In this document: one piece after another, positions 15,837-25,040 of the stretch
How positions within the stretch are numbered: the first letter of the stretch is position 1
How the letters are laid out: each line of letters starts with the position of its first letter
Assembly: GCA_913775795.1 (NCBI GenBank)
Contig: CAJYLT010000080.1
Span: 1-50,668 of the forward strand
Reading direction: 5' to 3'
Source: an uncultured Sphingomonas sp.
GTDB taxonomy: Bacteria; Pseudomonadota; Alphaproteobacteria; Sphingomonadales; Sphingomonadaceae
Length of the DNA: 50,668 bases
Made by a program: the position numbers and the translations under genes
Notes under the pieces: generated by a model
Seen by the model: the letters and a program-made list of their open reading frames with translations, nothing else
Databases searched by the model: none
What the model was told of the DNA's origin: nothing

Positions 15837-18551
15837 TCAGAACTTGGCGTTGAAGCCGAACGAGAAGCGCCGTCCCTGGATCGCGTAGAGCGAGGTCGCC
15901 TCAGGCGATTCGGTGTATTTCTGCTGCTCCTGATTGGTCAGGTTGGCCGCATCCGCGAACAGCGTGAAATTGCCGAACTCGTACCGGACCGAGGCGTCAA
16001 GCGAGCGATAGGGCGCGAAATAGATCGCCGTCGCGCCGGGGCCCACGCTGTCGAAATACTTGTCGCGATAGTTGTAGGCGACACGCGCGCCGAAGCCCCA
16101 TTTCTCGAAATAGCCGACGAGGTTGTAGTTGACCTTCGACAGCCCCTCGAGCGGGAGGGCATTGCCGACGCGATCCTTGAGCGAGGTCGAGCTGTCGATG
16201 TACGAGAAGTTGGCAACCACGCCGAACCCGTCGAGCGGCGAGGGCAGGAAGAAGAACGGGGTCTGGAACAGCACCTCGACCCCCTTCACCTTGCCGCCGA
16301 CGCCGTTGTACGGCCGGGTGATGAGGAAGCCCTGGCCGAGGGGATCGGGCGCCACCTCGCCCGGCGGGATCTCGTACGCCGCCTGGCGGAAGACGAAGGT
16401 CTTGATGTCCTTGTAGAAGGCGCCGACGGTCAACGCCGCGCCGGGCGCGAAATACCATTCTGCAGAGGCGTCGAACTGGTCCGCGCGGATCGGCTCCAGC
16501 CGCGGATTGCCCGCCGATCCGTTGAACGGCGACAAACGGTTGAGCGCGAGGTTCGGCGACAGGTCGATCGTATCGGGCAGGCCCAGCACCTTGGCCGCGC
16601 CGACACGCAGTTGCAGCCGGTCGGTCACCTCCAGCTTCACGACCGCGCTAGGCAGCCAGTCGATGAAGCGGGTGCCCGAGTTGAGCGGGTCGATGGTCCC
16701 GTTGGCGCGCCGGATCGACCCGGCCGCATCACGCTCCGTATCGGTGTAGCGGACGCCGATATTGCCCGTGACCGGCATCGAGCCGAGGTCGGTCCCGAAA
16801 TTGACCTTGAGATAGGCCGCCATCGTCTTTTCGCTGATGACGAAGCTTTGCAACGGGTCGATCGTGCGTGGGCCGCAGGCAGCGGTCGAGGCGATCGCCT
16901 CGCACGCGAACTCGGACCCGGTGCCATAGGGGTTGGCGCCGATATAGCGCGTGACGAAATCCGACGCCTGTCCATTCAGCAGCCCGCCGAAATCGCGGAC
17001 GCCGTAGAGCGCAGAATTGCCCGCACTCGCCAGATAGGTGTTGGCCGCCGAATTGCCGGCAAAGGCGATCTGGCGAAAGATCGAGTCGCGCTCAGCGGTC
17101 AGCGCCGCATAGCGTAGCCCCATGTCTACCGCCGAGACGAAGCCGTCCGCGGGCTTGAACTTGAAGTCGACGCGGCCCGCGGTTTCGCGCGCATGAGTGG
17201 CGATGAAATTGTCGAACACGTTCGAATAGCGGAACTGCGCCGGGTTGGTGAGGTCGAGCCCGGTGGGTGCATTCACGCTCGGCACGCCGCCGTCGTTCAG
17301 GTCAAAGGCGAAGTCGTATCTGGCGAGCGAGGTCAGCCGCACGAACGCCTGGCGGGAGTCGAGCGTGGCGTCCGAATAGTTGAACTCGGGCCGCACGCTG
17401 AACCGCTCGTCGTCGGTGCTCCATTTGAGACCGATCGCGCCGCTCACCGTGTCGCTCTTGACGTTGAGCACCTCGGCATTTGTCTGCGCATTCTGGCGGA
17501 TCGTGCCGGCCGACAGGATTTCGGCTGGCGAGAGCGTATAGGCCAGGTAGTCGGCGGCATTGGTGCTGAGCGGGATCGAGAACCAGTCGCGGTTCCGGTC
17601 GGTCGTCAGGTGCGAGTACACAACGTCGCCATAAAGCTCGAGCGACGGGGTGGGGCGCCACTGAAACGCGGCGTTGCCGCCGATCTGCTCGCGCGTCTCG
17701 CGCAGGTTCTGGAACCGCAGGTCGGCGATGTAGAGGCCGGGCACGCCGTCGCCGTTGGGATCGTTGGCACGCGGGTTGGCGGCGGTGTTGAACTGCGCGG
17801 TCAGCGGCGTGTAGCCGATGAACGAGTTGAACGACTGGTCGGTGATGGGCTTGCGCGAGTAGGTGACGTTGAGGAGCACGCCGAACGTCTTGTCGGCGAA
17901 GCTGTCCGAATAGAGCGCCGAAGCATCATAGCCCCAGCGATCGGCCTGGTCGGCATAGACACCCGACCCCGACACCGCGATGATGCGATCGCCGGTGTCG
18001 AGCGGCTTGCGGGTAATGACGTCGACGGTACCGCTCAGCGACCCGTCGGCGCGGTCGGCGCCCTGCAGCTTGACGACGTCGAGCCGGCTGATGAGCTCGG
18101 CCGGGAGGAGCGACAGCGGGCCATAGTCCGAATCCGCGACCGCATCGGCATTGCGCCCACGCCCGCTCGGATTGACCAGCGTGCGGCCGTTCACCTCGGT
18201 CCGGTTCTGGCGAAGGCCGCGGATCGACACGCTGGTGCCGACGCCGAGCGCACGGCGGATCTGGACGCCCGACACGCGCTGGAGCGATTCGGCGATGGTC
18301 GTATCGGGCAGTTTGGCGACATCGGTGGCGACGACCGAGTCGATGATCTCGCTGCTGGTGCGCTTCACCTCGAGCCCACGCTCGAGGCTGCTGCGGATGC
18401 CGGTGACAACGATGTCTTGCGCCGCCTCGTCGGCTGCCTGTTCGGCGGCGGCGGGATCGGACGGCACTGCGGGGGCCATGTCCTGTGCCCATGCCGGTGC
18501 CGTCATCAGCGCAAGCGCACACACCCCTGCCTTCAGCAGATTCTGCTTCAC
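15837..18551 (-). CDS. TonB-dependent outer-membrane receptor
   Basis: A 904-residue receptor with signal peptide (KQNLLKAGVCALALMTAPAWAQ), a plug domain beginning DIVVTGIRSSLERGLEVKR, with the conserved SLQRVSGVQI and SIRGLRQNRTEVNG motifs, and a long beta-barrel ending in GRRFSFGFNAKF with the terminal phenylalanine needed for outer-membrane insertion. The type is that used by sphingomonads for oligosaccharides and glycosides. GTG at 18551 is preferred because GGGGAGG precedes it by 6 bases; an ATG at 18557 would touch that site. A 31-base gap separates it from the aldolase gene, so receptor, aldolase and rhamnosidase may form one operon for uptake of a rhamnose-containing substrate. Confidence 0.9.
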   Translation of the reverse strand: MKQNLLKAGVCALALMTAPAWAQDMAPAVPSDPAAAEQAADEAAQDIVVTGIRSSLERGLEVKRTSSEIIDSVVATDVAKLPDTTIAESLQRVSGVQIRRALGVGTSVSIRGLRQNRTEVNGRTLVNPSGRGRNADAVADSDYGPLSLLPAELISRLDVVKLQGADRADGSLSGTVDVITRKPLDTGDRIIAVSGSGVYADQADRWGYDASALYSDSFADKTFGVLLNVTYSRKPITDQSFNSFIGYTPLTAQFNTAANPRANDPNGDGVPGLYIADLRFQNLRETREQIGGNAAFQWRPTPSLELYGDVVYSHLTTDRNRDWFSIPLSTNAADYLAYTLSPAEILSAGTIRQNAQTNAEVLNVKSDTVSGAIGLKWSTDDERFSVRPEFNYSDATLDSRQAFVRLTSLARYDFAFDLNDGGVPSVNAPTGLDLTNPAQFRYSNVFDNFIATHARETAGRVDFKFKPADGFVSAVDMGLRYAALTAERDSIFRQIAFAGNSAANTYLASAGNSALYGVRDFGGLLNGQASDFVTRYIGANPYGTGSEFACEAIASTAACGPRTIDPLQSFVISEKTMAAYLKVNFGTDLGSMPVTGNIGVRYTDTERDAAGSIRRANGTIDPLNSGTRFIDWLPSAVVKLEVTDRLQLRVGAAKVLGLPDTIDLSPNLALNRLSPFNGSAGNPRLEPIRADQFDASAEWYFAPGAALTVGAFYKDIKTFVFRQAAYEIPPGEVAPDPLGQGFLITRPYNGVGGKVKGVEVLFQTPFFFLPSPLDGFGVVANFSYIDSSTSLKDRVGNALPLEGLSKVNYNLVGYFEKWGFGARVAYNYRDKYFDSVGPGATAIYFAPYRSLDASVRYEFGNFTLFADAANLTNQEQQKYTESPEATSLYAIQGRRFSFGFNAKF

Positions 18552-18585
18552 GACCATCCTCCCCAATATCGTTCGTTGGCCATAT

Positions 18586-18604
18586 TAATGTTGCACAGTT
18601 AGAT
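18586..18604. promoter_or_regulatory. TGTTGC-centred motif upstream of the TonB receptor gene
   Basis: TGTTGC at 18589-18594 is flanked by A/T-rich arms (TATTAA and ACAGTT). The same hexamer occurs in the control regions at 20869-20874 and, on the minus strand, 27500-27505. It is a candidate binding site for a shared regulator such as the IclR protein of this cluster. Confidence 0.3.
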
Positions 18605-18805
18605 ACACGTCAAGTGGATTTTGAACGATTTTTCGTAGACGAAAGCGAACTGCCGCTCCGACTGTCGAATTTGCGTTGCTATAGATTTGGTCCGAATGAC
18701 CTTTTCGAACGCAGGGTTGAGGCTGCACCGCGCATTTTTACCGCGGCACAAGCGCTTGCCTCAGCCGGCATCGGGGACCGCTTCTACCGGCTCGGACGGT
18801 GTTCG

Positions 18806-19924
18806 TTACGCGGCCTCGCTCCGCACGCCGATCCGGCCGGCACCCGTTGAAGCGACGGCGATTGCGTCGCGGTTCCAGTCGATCCCCAGCCCCGGGGCAT
18901 CGCTCGGCACCGCGCGGCCAGCCTCGATCCGCATGCCGCCGTTGGTGATCGCCGCGAGCTGCGGGATATACTCGACCCAGCGCGCATTGGGCACCGCGGC
19001 GGCAAGCGACACGTGCGCTTCCATCAGGAAATGCGGGCACACGGGAATGTTATAGGCCTCGGCCAGGTGCGCGACCTTGAGCCAGGGGGTGATCCCGCCG
19101 ATCCGCGCCACGTCGACCTGCACGATCGAGCAGGCGCCGCGCTGAAGATAATCGCGAAAGTGCGACAGGCTGTAGAGGCTCTCGCCCACCGCGATCGGGA
19201 TCGTCGTCGACCGGGCGAGCCGGACATGCCCCTCGACATCGTCGGCCGGCAGCGGCTCTTCCAGCCAGCCGATGCCGATCGGGGCATAGGCAGCGGCGCG
19301 GCGGATCGCCTCGTCCACGGTCCATGCCTGATTGGCATCGGTGAAGAGCTCGAACCCCGGCCCCACCGCCGCGCGTACCGCCGACAGCCGAGCCACATCC
19401 TCGCACAGCGGACGACCCACCTTGATCTTGGCGCCGGCGAATCCCTTTGCCTGTGCCGCCAGCGCGTCGGCGACCAGCGCCTCGGTCTCCAGATGCAGCC
19501 AGCCGCCCTCGGTCGTGTAGAGCGGCAGCGACGCCTGCGCCCCGCCGGCCATGCGGTGAAGCGGCAGCCCCGCCCGTCGACAGCGCAGGTCCCAGAGCGC
19601 CGTGTCGATCGCCGCCATTGCGAGCGCGGTGATCGCACCGACGCTGGTCGCATGCGTGGCCATCAGCATCGCGCGCCAGATCGCCTCGACCCCCTCGGCC
19701 TCTCGATCCAGCAAGATTGGCGCGAGCGTCCGCTCGATCAGCGCCATCACCGACGGACCGCCGGTGCCGATCGTGTAGCTATAGCCGGTTCCGACCGCGC
19801 CGTCGCTGTCGGTAATCCGCACGATCGGCGTTTCCTGACTGACGAAGCTCTGGATCGCGTCGGTGCGCACCGTCGCGGGTCGCAGGTCGACCATCTGCCA
19901 CTCGACTTCGACGATCCTTGCCAT
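18806..19924 (-). CDS. Enolase-superfamily sugar-acid dehydratase (mandelate racemase/MLE type), first copy
   Basis: A 372-residue member of the mandelate racemase/muconate lactonizing group. The active site is complete: KIKVG with K166 and K168, metal ligands D196 (TDAN), E222 (LEEP) and E248 (GES), the D271-H298 dyad (VDVAR and CPHF) and E319. The KxK plus H-D pattern is that of acid-sugar dehydratases such as talarate/galactarate, fuconate or rhamnonate dehydratase; the exact acid cannot be decided by eye. The ATG at 19924 follows GAGGGGGG. The next gene on this strand upstream is the SMP-30 lactonase, whose product would be an aldonate suitable for this enzyme. Confidence 0.85.
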   Translation of the reverse strand: MARIVEVEWQMVDLRPATVRTDAIQSFVSQETPIVRITDSDGAVGTGYSYTIGTGGPSVMALIERTLAPILLDREAEGVEAIWRAMLMATHATSVGAITALAMAAIDTALWDLRCRRAGLPLHRMAGGAQASLPLYTTEGGWLHLETEALVADALAAQAKGFAGAKIKVGRPLCEDVARLSAVRAAVGPGFELFTDANQAWTVDEAIRRAAAYAPIGIGWLEEPLPADDVEGHVRLARSTTIPIAVGESLYSLSHFRDYLQRGACSIVQVDVARIGGITPWLKVAHLAEAYNIPVCPHFLMEAHVSLAAAVPNARWVEYIPQLAAITNGGMRIEAGRAVPSDAPGLGIDWNRDAIAVASTGAGRIGVRSEAA

Positions 19925-19947
19925 ACACACCCCCCTCAATATCTCAT

Positions 19948-19967
19948 ATGTGCATTATATTTCACAT
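19948..19967. promoter_or_regulatory. Inverted repeat ATGTG-N10-CACAT before the dehydratase gene
   Basis: Arms at 19948-19952 and 19963-19967 frame an AT-rich centre in the 49-base gap between the lactonase stop and the dehydratase start. It may be a promoter or operator for the dehydratase gene. No second copy was noticed. Confidence 0.3.
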
Positions 19968-19973
19968 GCGATA

Positions 19974-20855
19974 TTACGCGACAAGGCTGGCGCCAAACAT
20001 TGCGACCGGCACACCGCACGTGTCCGTGCGATATTCCAGGATCGAGCCAGCCAAACCGTAGTCGTCCGACCCGCGATCGAGCCCGATCGAGGCGGTTGTC
20101 ACGAACAGGCGGTCCAGGGCCGGCCCTCCGAACGCGACGCTGGTCGCTCGGCGACACGGCGTATCGATCCAGCCGAGCAGGTCGCCGCCCGGCGACAGCA
20201 CCGCGATCCCCGCCCCGTCCCACATCGCGCACCACAGCCGCCCCTCGGCATCGACCGCCATACCGTCGGGTTTGCCGCGGCGTCCGTCGAACCGGTGCAG
20301 CAGCGTCCGCTCGCCCAGCGCCCCCGCCACGGGGTCGAACGCACAGGTGTAGAGCGCATGCGGCACCGTATCGATCAGGTAAAAGACGCGTCCGCACGGG
20401 CTCCATCCCATGCCGTTCGGCACGTCGAAGCCCGTGGCCATCTGGGTAACCGCGCCCGATGCCTCGACCCGGAACAGCGCGCCGCCGCCATTGCCGCCGT
20501 CGCTGGCGCGCGTGCCGACCCAGAAGCGGCCGGCGGCATCGCACTTGCCGTCGTTGAAATGGATGCCGCGCATGTTGGGCGACGGCAGCGGCACGGGCGC
20601 CCCGCCCGGTGCATGGACGTGCAGCCCGCTCGCCAGCGCGACCACCGCCCGCCCGTCCGCGCCGATCGCCGCCGATCCGATCTTGGCGGGCATGGGCACG
20701 CGCGCCACTGTGCCGCTGGCGGGATCGAGGTGGTTGAGGCTAGGCTCGACGATATCGACATAGGCAAGCCGCCGCTCGTCCGCGATCCAGACCGGCCCTT
20801 CCGCCAGTTGGGCGCCGACCCGCCAGCGGCCGACCAAAGTAGCTTTCGGCATCAT
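19974..20855 (-). CDS. SMP-30/gluconolactonase-family lactonase
   Basis: A 293-residue six-bladed beta-propeller of the SMP-30/regucalcin family. Metal-ligand motifs are AEGPVW near the N-terminus (Glu), HFNDGKCD near residue 100 (Asn), FDVPNGMGW (Asn) and GKPDGMAVD (Asp). These enzymes hydrolyse sugar 1,5- or 1,4-lactones to the acids. There is no signal peptide. The start may be ATG 20855 or 20852; the former is given. It lies 49 bases upstream of a dehydratase gene on the same strand and divergent from the hexuronate-type transporter, so it fits the lactone step of an oxidative sugar pathway. Confidence 0.88.
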   Translation of the reverse strand: MMPKATLVGRWRVGAQLAEGPVWIADERRLAYVDIVEPSLNHLDPASGTVARVPMPAKIGSAAIGADGRAVVALASGLHVHAPGGAPVPLPSPNMRGIHFNDGKCDAAGRFWVGTRASDGGNGGGALFRVEASGAVTQMATGFDVPNGMGWSPCGRVFYLIDTVPHALYTCAFDPVAGALGERTLLHRFDGRRGKPDGMAVDAEGRLWCAMWDGAGIAVLSPGGDLLGWIDTPCRRATSVAFGGPALDRLFVTTASIGLDRGSDDYGLAGSILEYRTDTCGVPVAMFGASLVA

Positions 20856-20865
20856 CGGCAAATCT

Positions 20866-20880
20866 TTCTGTTGCTATAAA
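20866..20880. promoter_or_regulatory. TGTTGC-centred motif between lactonase and transporter genes
   Basis: TGTTGC at 20869-20874, followed by TATAAA, lies in the 92-base divergent gap. It repeats the hexamer found before the TonB receptor gene and in the centre of the palindrome at 27494-27511. Confidence 0.3.
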
Positions 20881-20947
20881 CGACACATTGCTCGATACCC
20901 CGGATCGGGAAGGATGCGCAACGGCAAGCGCACCTACGGGAGAGGCA

Positions 20948-22195
20948 ATGCACGTCGTCACGAGATATCGCTGGGTGATCGTCGCGATGCTCGCGCTGGC
21001 GGGGCTGCTCAATTACGTCGACCGTCAGACGCTGTCGCTGATGGCGGGCACGGTGCAAGCCGACCTGTCGATCGACGACATGGGCTATGCGACGCTCGTC
21101 AACGCCTTTCTCGTCGCCTACACCGCGGGCGGCGTCCTGTCGGCGTTCCTGGTCGACCGGATGGGCGGGCGGCGCGCGATGATGCTGTTCGTCGGCTGGT
21201 GGTCGCTGGCGAGCGCCGCCTCGGGGCTTGCCGCCAATCTCTGGCAGCTTGCCGCCTCGCGCTTTGCGATGGGGATCGCCGAGGCGGGTGGCTGGGTCGC
21301 CTCGCCCAAGCTGGTGCGCGAATGGTTCCCCGCGCGCGAGCATGCGCTGGCGATCGGGCTGTATTCGGCCGCCGCGCATGTCGGTGCGGCGCTGTCGCCG
21401 ATTGCGATCACGACGCTGCTGCTGACGGTCGGCTGGCGATGGACCTTTGCGGTGACGGGGATGCTGGGCGCGGCGTGGTTCGTCGCCTGGCTGCTCCTCT
21501 ATCCCGCCGAGCGGCGCGGCGGCCTACCCGCGCCTGTGACCGCGCAGGCGACCGCCGTGCGCGAACAGGGACTGGGTGGCTGGCTCGCGGTGATGCGCAC
21601 GCGCGGCGTGTGGCTGGTCGCCGCGGCCAATTCGCTCACCAATCCGGTATGGTTCTTCTACCTCTTCTGGTTTCCCAAATACCTGACCGAGGAGCGCGGG
21701 CTGTCGGTCGCCGAAATGGGCCGGACGAGCTGGATCGTCTATGCCGCGGCGGGTTTCGGCTCGATGCTGGGCGGTGTCATCTCGGGTGAGCTCGTGCGGC
21801 GGGGGATGCGGGCCAAGTCCGCGCGCGTCGCGACGATGGCGGGGATCGCGGTCATCGCGCCGATCGGCGCGCTCAACACGCTCGACCCCGCGGTGCCCGT
21901 CAGCCTCGCGCTCGGTGCAGTCGTCGCCGCCTGCCATACCGCATGGGTGACGAACCAGACCGCGCTGTTCGTCGACCTCTATCCGGCGCGGCACATCGGC
22001 AAGGCGTTCGGGGTCAACAGCCTCGTCACCGGGCTGGTCACGATCGGCTCGACCTATCTGGTCGGTGCGCTGGTCGCGACGATCACCTATCGGCCGATGT
22101 TCCTCGTCATCGCGATCGCCTATCCGCTCGGCGTCCTCGCCGCGTGGCTGGCGGTGCGCCAACCCTCGATGGCCGAGCGGGAGGCGGCGGCGTGA
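20948..22195 (+). CDS. MFS sugar-acid transporter (ExuT/anion:cation symporter type)
   Basis: A 415-residue major facilitator with about 12 helices. GLLNYVDRQTLSLM near the N-terminus and GIAEAGGWVASPKLVREWFP in the helix 4-5 region are characteristic of the hexuronate/galactonate (ExuT, DgoT) anion:cation symporters. It would bring a sugar acid or uronate across the inner membrane. ATG at 20948 has GGAGAGG upstream and is preferred over an in-frame ATG at 20888. Its stop overlaps the GTG start of the following kinase-like gene, starting a plus-strand operon of transporter, kinase-like, SDR and dehydratase genes. Confidence 0.88.
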   Translation: MHVVTRYRWVIVAMLALAGLLNYVDRQTLSLMAGTVQADLSIDDMGYATLVNAFLVAYTAGGVLSAFLVDRMGGRRAMMLFVGWWSLASAASGLAANLWQLAASRFAMGIAEAGGWVASPKLVREWFPAREHALAIGLYSAAAHVGAALSPIAITTLLLTVGWRWTFAVTGMLGAAWFVAWLLLYPAERRGGLPAPVTAQATAVREQGLGGWLAVMRTRGVWLVAAANSLTNPVWFFYLFWFPKYLTEERGLSVAEMGRTSWIVYAAAGFGSMLGGVISGELVRRGMRAKSARVATMAGIAVIAPIGALNTLDPAVPVSLALGAVVAACHTAWVTNQTALFVDLYPARHIGKAFGVNSLVTGLVTIGSTYLVGALVATITYRPMFLVIAIAYPLGVLAAWLAVRQPSMAEREAAA

Positions 22196-23100
22196 GCGCG
22201 TTCATCGCCGCCGAATGGGGCACCGCCGCCATCGCCGCACGGCTGATCGCCGCCGACGGCACGCTTCTCGATACCGTGCGCGAGAGCGTCCGCCTCGCCG
22301 ACCTCGACCCGCGGCAGCAAATCGAGCGGCTGCGCGCCTTTCGCGCCAGCTGGCCGGCGGCGCACGGTCCGATCCTGCTGGCCGGGATGATCGGCTCGCC
22401 GATGGGGCTTGCGACGGTCGAACAATGGCCCTGCCCCGCCGATCCGGCCGCGATCGGCCGCGCGGCGCGGCAGGTGTCGGTCGAGGGGCTGGACCTCGCG
22501 ATCCTGCCCGGCCTCTCGTCCGCGTCCCCCGATGGCGCGCGCGACGTGCTGCGCGGCGAGGAGGTCGCCGCCGCCGGCCTGATCGCAGGCGGCGGCAACC
22601 TCGCGCGGCGGCTCGTGTCGGTGCCCGGCATGCACGGCAAATGGCTGACGATCGCAGATGGCCGGATCGAGCATTTCCATACCGCGATGACAGTCGAGCT
22701 CTACCGCGCGCTCGCCGATCGCAGCATCCTCGGCCCGCTGATGCAGGCGCCCGGCGACGACGGTCCCGCCTTCCGCGCCGGCGTCGATCGGGGGGCAGCG
22801 GGCGGCGCGCTGGCGCGGCTGCTGTTCGGCGTGCGCGCGGCGGTGCTGGCGGGCACGCTTGCCGAGCGCGAGGCCGCCTCGCACCTCTGGGGCATCCTGA
22901 TCGGCGCGGACGTGGCCGACGCGCTGGCGGGCGCCCGCGACCTGCCCCATCACGTCGCCGGCGCGACCGAAGTGGCGCCGCTGTTCCACGCCGCGCTCGC
23001 GCATCTGGGCGTGGCGGCGGTGCTGGAGGACGGCGACGCGCTGGCCGCGGAGGGCTTCGCGCATCTGAGGACGGCGATGACACGGGAGTTGGCGGCATGA
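22192..23100 (+). CDS. DgoK-family protein (2-keto-3-deoxygalactonokinase-like), divergent copy
   Basis: A 302-residue protein of the 2-dehydro-3-deoxygalactonokinase family. Conserved blocks are GMIGSPMG (about 64-71), DVLRGEEVAAAGL (about 117-129), VPGMHGKW (about 142-149) and GVRAAVLAG. The N-terminal phosphate-binding segment, DWGTTNRR in the second copy at 26572-27441, is changed here to EWGTAAIAAR, and PGTHSKW is changed to PGMHGKW. The change of the first Asp to Glu and loss of TTN may alter ATP use or substrate. Start GTG at 22192 overlaps the transporter stop. Whether it is still a kinase is open. Confidence 0.75.
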   Translation: MSAFIAAEWGTAAIAARLIAADGTLLDTVRESVRLADLDPRQQIERLRAFRASWPAAHGPILLAGMIGSPMGLATVEQWPCPADPAAIGRAARQVSVEGLDLAILPGLSSASPDGARDVLRGEEVAAAGLIAGGGNLARRLVSVPGMHGKWLTIADGRIEHFHTAMTVELYRALADRSILGPLMQAPGDDGPAFRAGVDRGAAGGALARLLFGVRAAVLAGTLAEREAASHLWGILIGADVADALAGARDLPHHVAGATEVAPLFHAALAHLGVAAVLEDGDALAAEGFAHLRTAMTRELAA

Positions 23101-23834
23101 CCGGTCGGATCGAGGGACATCGGGCGGTCGTGACCGGCGCGGCCGGCGGCATCGGCGGCGCGATCGTTCGCCGCTTCATGGCCGAGGGCGCGCGCGTCGC
23201 CGCGCTCGACCTCTTCGAACCGGGCGAGGGCGACCTGCGCCTGGCCTGCGACCTCGGCAGTGATGACAGCGTCGTGCAGGCGGCCGCCGCGATCGCCACC
23301 GCAGGGATCGAGCCCACCATCGTCGTCCACGCCGCCGCGATCGGCAGCGGCGGGCCGACGCTGGCGATGGAGAGCGATTTCCTCGCACAGATGATGAACG
23401 TCAATGTGGGCGGCGCGATGCGCCTCGCCCGCGCCTTCGCCCCGGCGATGCAGGCGCGGGGAGCGGGCGCGTTCGTGTTCGTCTCGTCGATCAACTCGGC
23501 CTTCGCGACACCCGGCCTTGCCGCCTACGCCGCGTCGAAGGCCGCGCTCGACAGCCTGGCGCAAACGCTCGCGCTCGAATTCGCGCCCGATGGCGTGCGG
23601 GTAAACGTGGTGCGCCCCGCTTCGATCGACACGCCGCTGCTGCGTCGCGGGATTGACGCGAGCCCCGACCCGGCCGAGGCGATACGGCGGAACATCGCCC
23701 GCCACCCGCTCGGCCGCTGGGGCACCGCCGAGGAAGTCGCCTCGCTCGCGCTGTTCCTCTGCTCGGACGAGGCCGGATGGATCACCGGCGCCGATTATCT
23801 GATCGACGGCGGCGCTTCGATCGCGCGCCGCTGA
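23097..23834 (+). CDS. Short-chain dehydrogenase/reductase (SDR)
   Basis: A 245-residue classical SDR. It has the cofactor motif TGAAGGIGG (about 13-21), LDLF with an acidic residue after beta-2 that favours NAD+, HAAA in place of NNAG, and the catalytic set S (FVSSIN, about 130), Y and K in YAASK (about 144-148). The C-terminus GADYLIDGGASIARR is typical. In this setting it could oxidise the C1 of an aldose to a lactone or interconvert a keto-sugar acid. ATG at 23097 overlaps the stop of the DgoK-like gene, so the two are translationally coupled. Confidence 0.88.
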   Translation: MTGRIEGHRAVVTGAAGGIGGAIVRRFMAEGARVAALDLFEPGEGDLRLACDLGSDDSVVQAAAAIATAGIEPTIVVHAAAIGSGGPTLAMESDFLAQMMNVNVGGAMRLARAFAPAMQARGAGAFVFVSSINSAFATPGLAAYAASKAALDSLAQTLALEFAPDGVRVNVVRPASIDTPLLRRGIDASPDPAEAIRRNIARHPLGRWGTAEEVASLALFLCSDEAGWITGADYLIDGGASIARR

Positions 23835-23857
23835 CCTTTCCTACAGGAGACCCAAAC

Positions 23858-25036
23858 GTGACCGACGACGGCCGGATCAAGGGGATCGAGACCTTCTCGG
23901 TCACGATCCCCCAGGAAGCGACCTATCTAGGCGAGCTGCGCCCCGACGAGGCGGTGAACGCGGCGGGCTATTTCGTCCGGCGCGGCAATCGGACGATCTA
24001 TCCGGCCCAGATGCGATCGGCGGTGGTGCGCGTCACGCTCGACAACGGGATGGAGGGATGGGGCGAGACCTATGGCCTCGTCGCGCCGGGGGCGATCCAT
24101 GCGCTCGTCAGCGACATCATCGCGCCGATCGTCGCCGGCCGCTCCCCGTTCGAGGTACAGGCGATCTGGGAGGATCTCTACGACCTGATGCGTGTGCGCG
24201 GCTATACCGGCGGCTTCTGGCTCGATGCGCTCGCGGCGGTCGACATCGCGCTGTGGGACCTGATGGGCAAACTCACCGGCCGGCCGCTCCACGACCTGCT
24301 CGGCGGGCGGCACCGCGATCGCATCCCCGCCTATGTCTCCGGCCTGCCGGCAAAGGGCGTTGAGGCGAAGGTCGAGCTTGCCCGCCGTTTCGTCGACAGG
24401 GGATACCGGGCGGTCAAGATCGCCGCCTCGGTCAGCTATGACGGGGTGGAGCGCGAGATCGCGGCCCTGCGCGAAGGACTCGGTCCCGAGATCGCGATCA
24501 TGCTCGACTGCCATTGGATGTATTCCCCGGCCGAGGCGATCGCGCTGCTCCGCCGCCTTGCCCCCTACGACCTTCATTTCTTCGAGGCGCCGTGCAAGCC
24601 GGAGGATGTGGCGGGGATCGCCGACATCGCCGCGCACGCCTCCGTCCCGATCGCCGCGGGCGAGGAGTGGCGCACCGTCTACGACGCGCGCGCGCGGCTG
24701 GAAACGCGCGGCGTGTCGATCGTCCAGACCGAGATGGGGCATACCGGCATCACCCAGTTCATGCGCATCGCGCATCTGGCGCAGGCGTTCCATGCCAAGG
24801 TCGTGCCGCACGCGACGATCGGCACGGGCATCTTCGCCGCCGCGAGCCTGCATGCCTCATCGACGGTGCTGGCGCTGCCGTGGCACGAATATCAGCACAG
24901 CATCTTTCACACCGCTGCGACGCTGATGAACGGACGGCTGGAGTGCGCCGAGGGCCATTTCAGCCTGCCCGAGGGGCCTGGCTTGGGCGTCGAGCCGGGA
25001 CCGCTGTTCTGGGAGAATGCGCGACTTCTGGGTTAA
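23858..25036 (+). CDS. Enolase-superfamily sugar-acid dehydratase, second copy (DgoD-like)
   Basis: A 392-residue mandelate-racemase-type dehydratase distinct from the copy at 18806-19924. Likely residues are K187 (AVKIAA), metal ligands D217 in LDCHW with H219 nearby, E243 (FFEAPCKPED) and E269 or E270 (AGEEW), and H318 in PHATIGTG. The Asp-x-His pattern and PHATIG resemble D-galactonate dehydratase-type enzymes, which make 2-keto-3-deoxygalactonate, the substrate of DgoK; D-arabinonate or related acids are alternatives. GTG at 23858 has AGGAGA 7 bases upstream. It is the last gene of the plus-strand operon, with only 4 bases to the convergent IclR gene. Confidence 0.85.
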   Translation: MTDDGRIKGIETFSVTIPQEATYLGELRPDEAVNAAGYFVRRGNRTIYPAQMRSAVVRVTLDNGMEGWGETYGLVAPGAIHALVSDIIAPIVAGRSPFEVQAIWEDLYDLMRVRGYTGGFWLDALAAVDIALWDLMGKLTGRPLHDLLGGRHRDRIPAYVSGLPAKGVEAKVELARRFVDRGYRAVKIAASVSYDGVEREIAALREGLGPEIAIMLDCHWMYSPAEAIALLRRLAPYDLHFFEAPCKPEDVAGIADIAAHASVPIAAGEEWRTVYDARARLETRGVSIVQTEMGHTGITQFMRIAHLAQAFHAKVVPHATIGTGIFAAASLHASSTVLALPWHEYQHSIFHTAATLMNGRLECAEGHFSLPEGPGLGVEPGPLFWENARLLG

Positions 25037-25040
25037 GCGG

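Noticed and set aside
22065..23834. 589-codon plus-strand open frame covering the DgoK-like gene and the SDR
   Set aside because: Only the part from 23097 on encodes a real protein (the SDR); the arginine-rich first part is the shifted frame of the DgoK-like gene.
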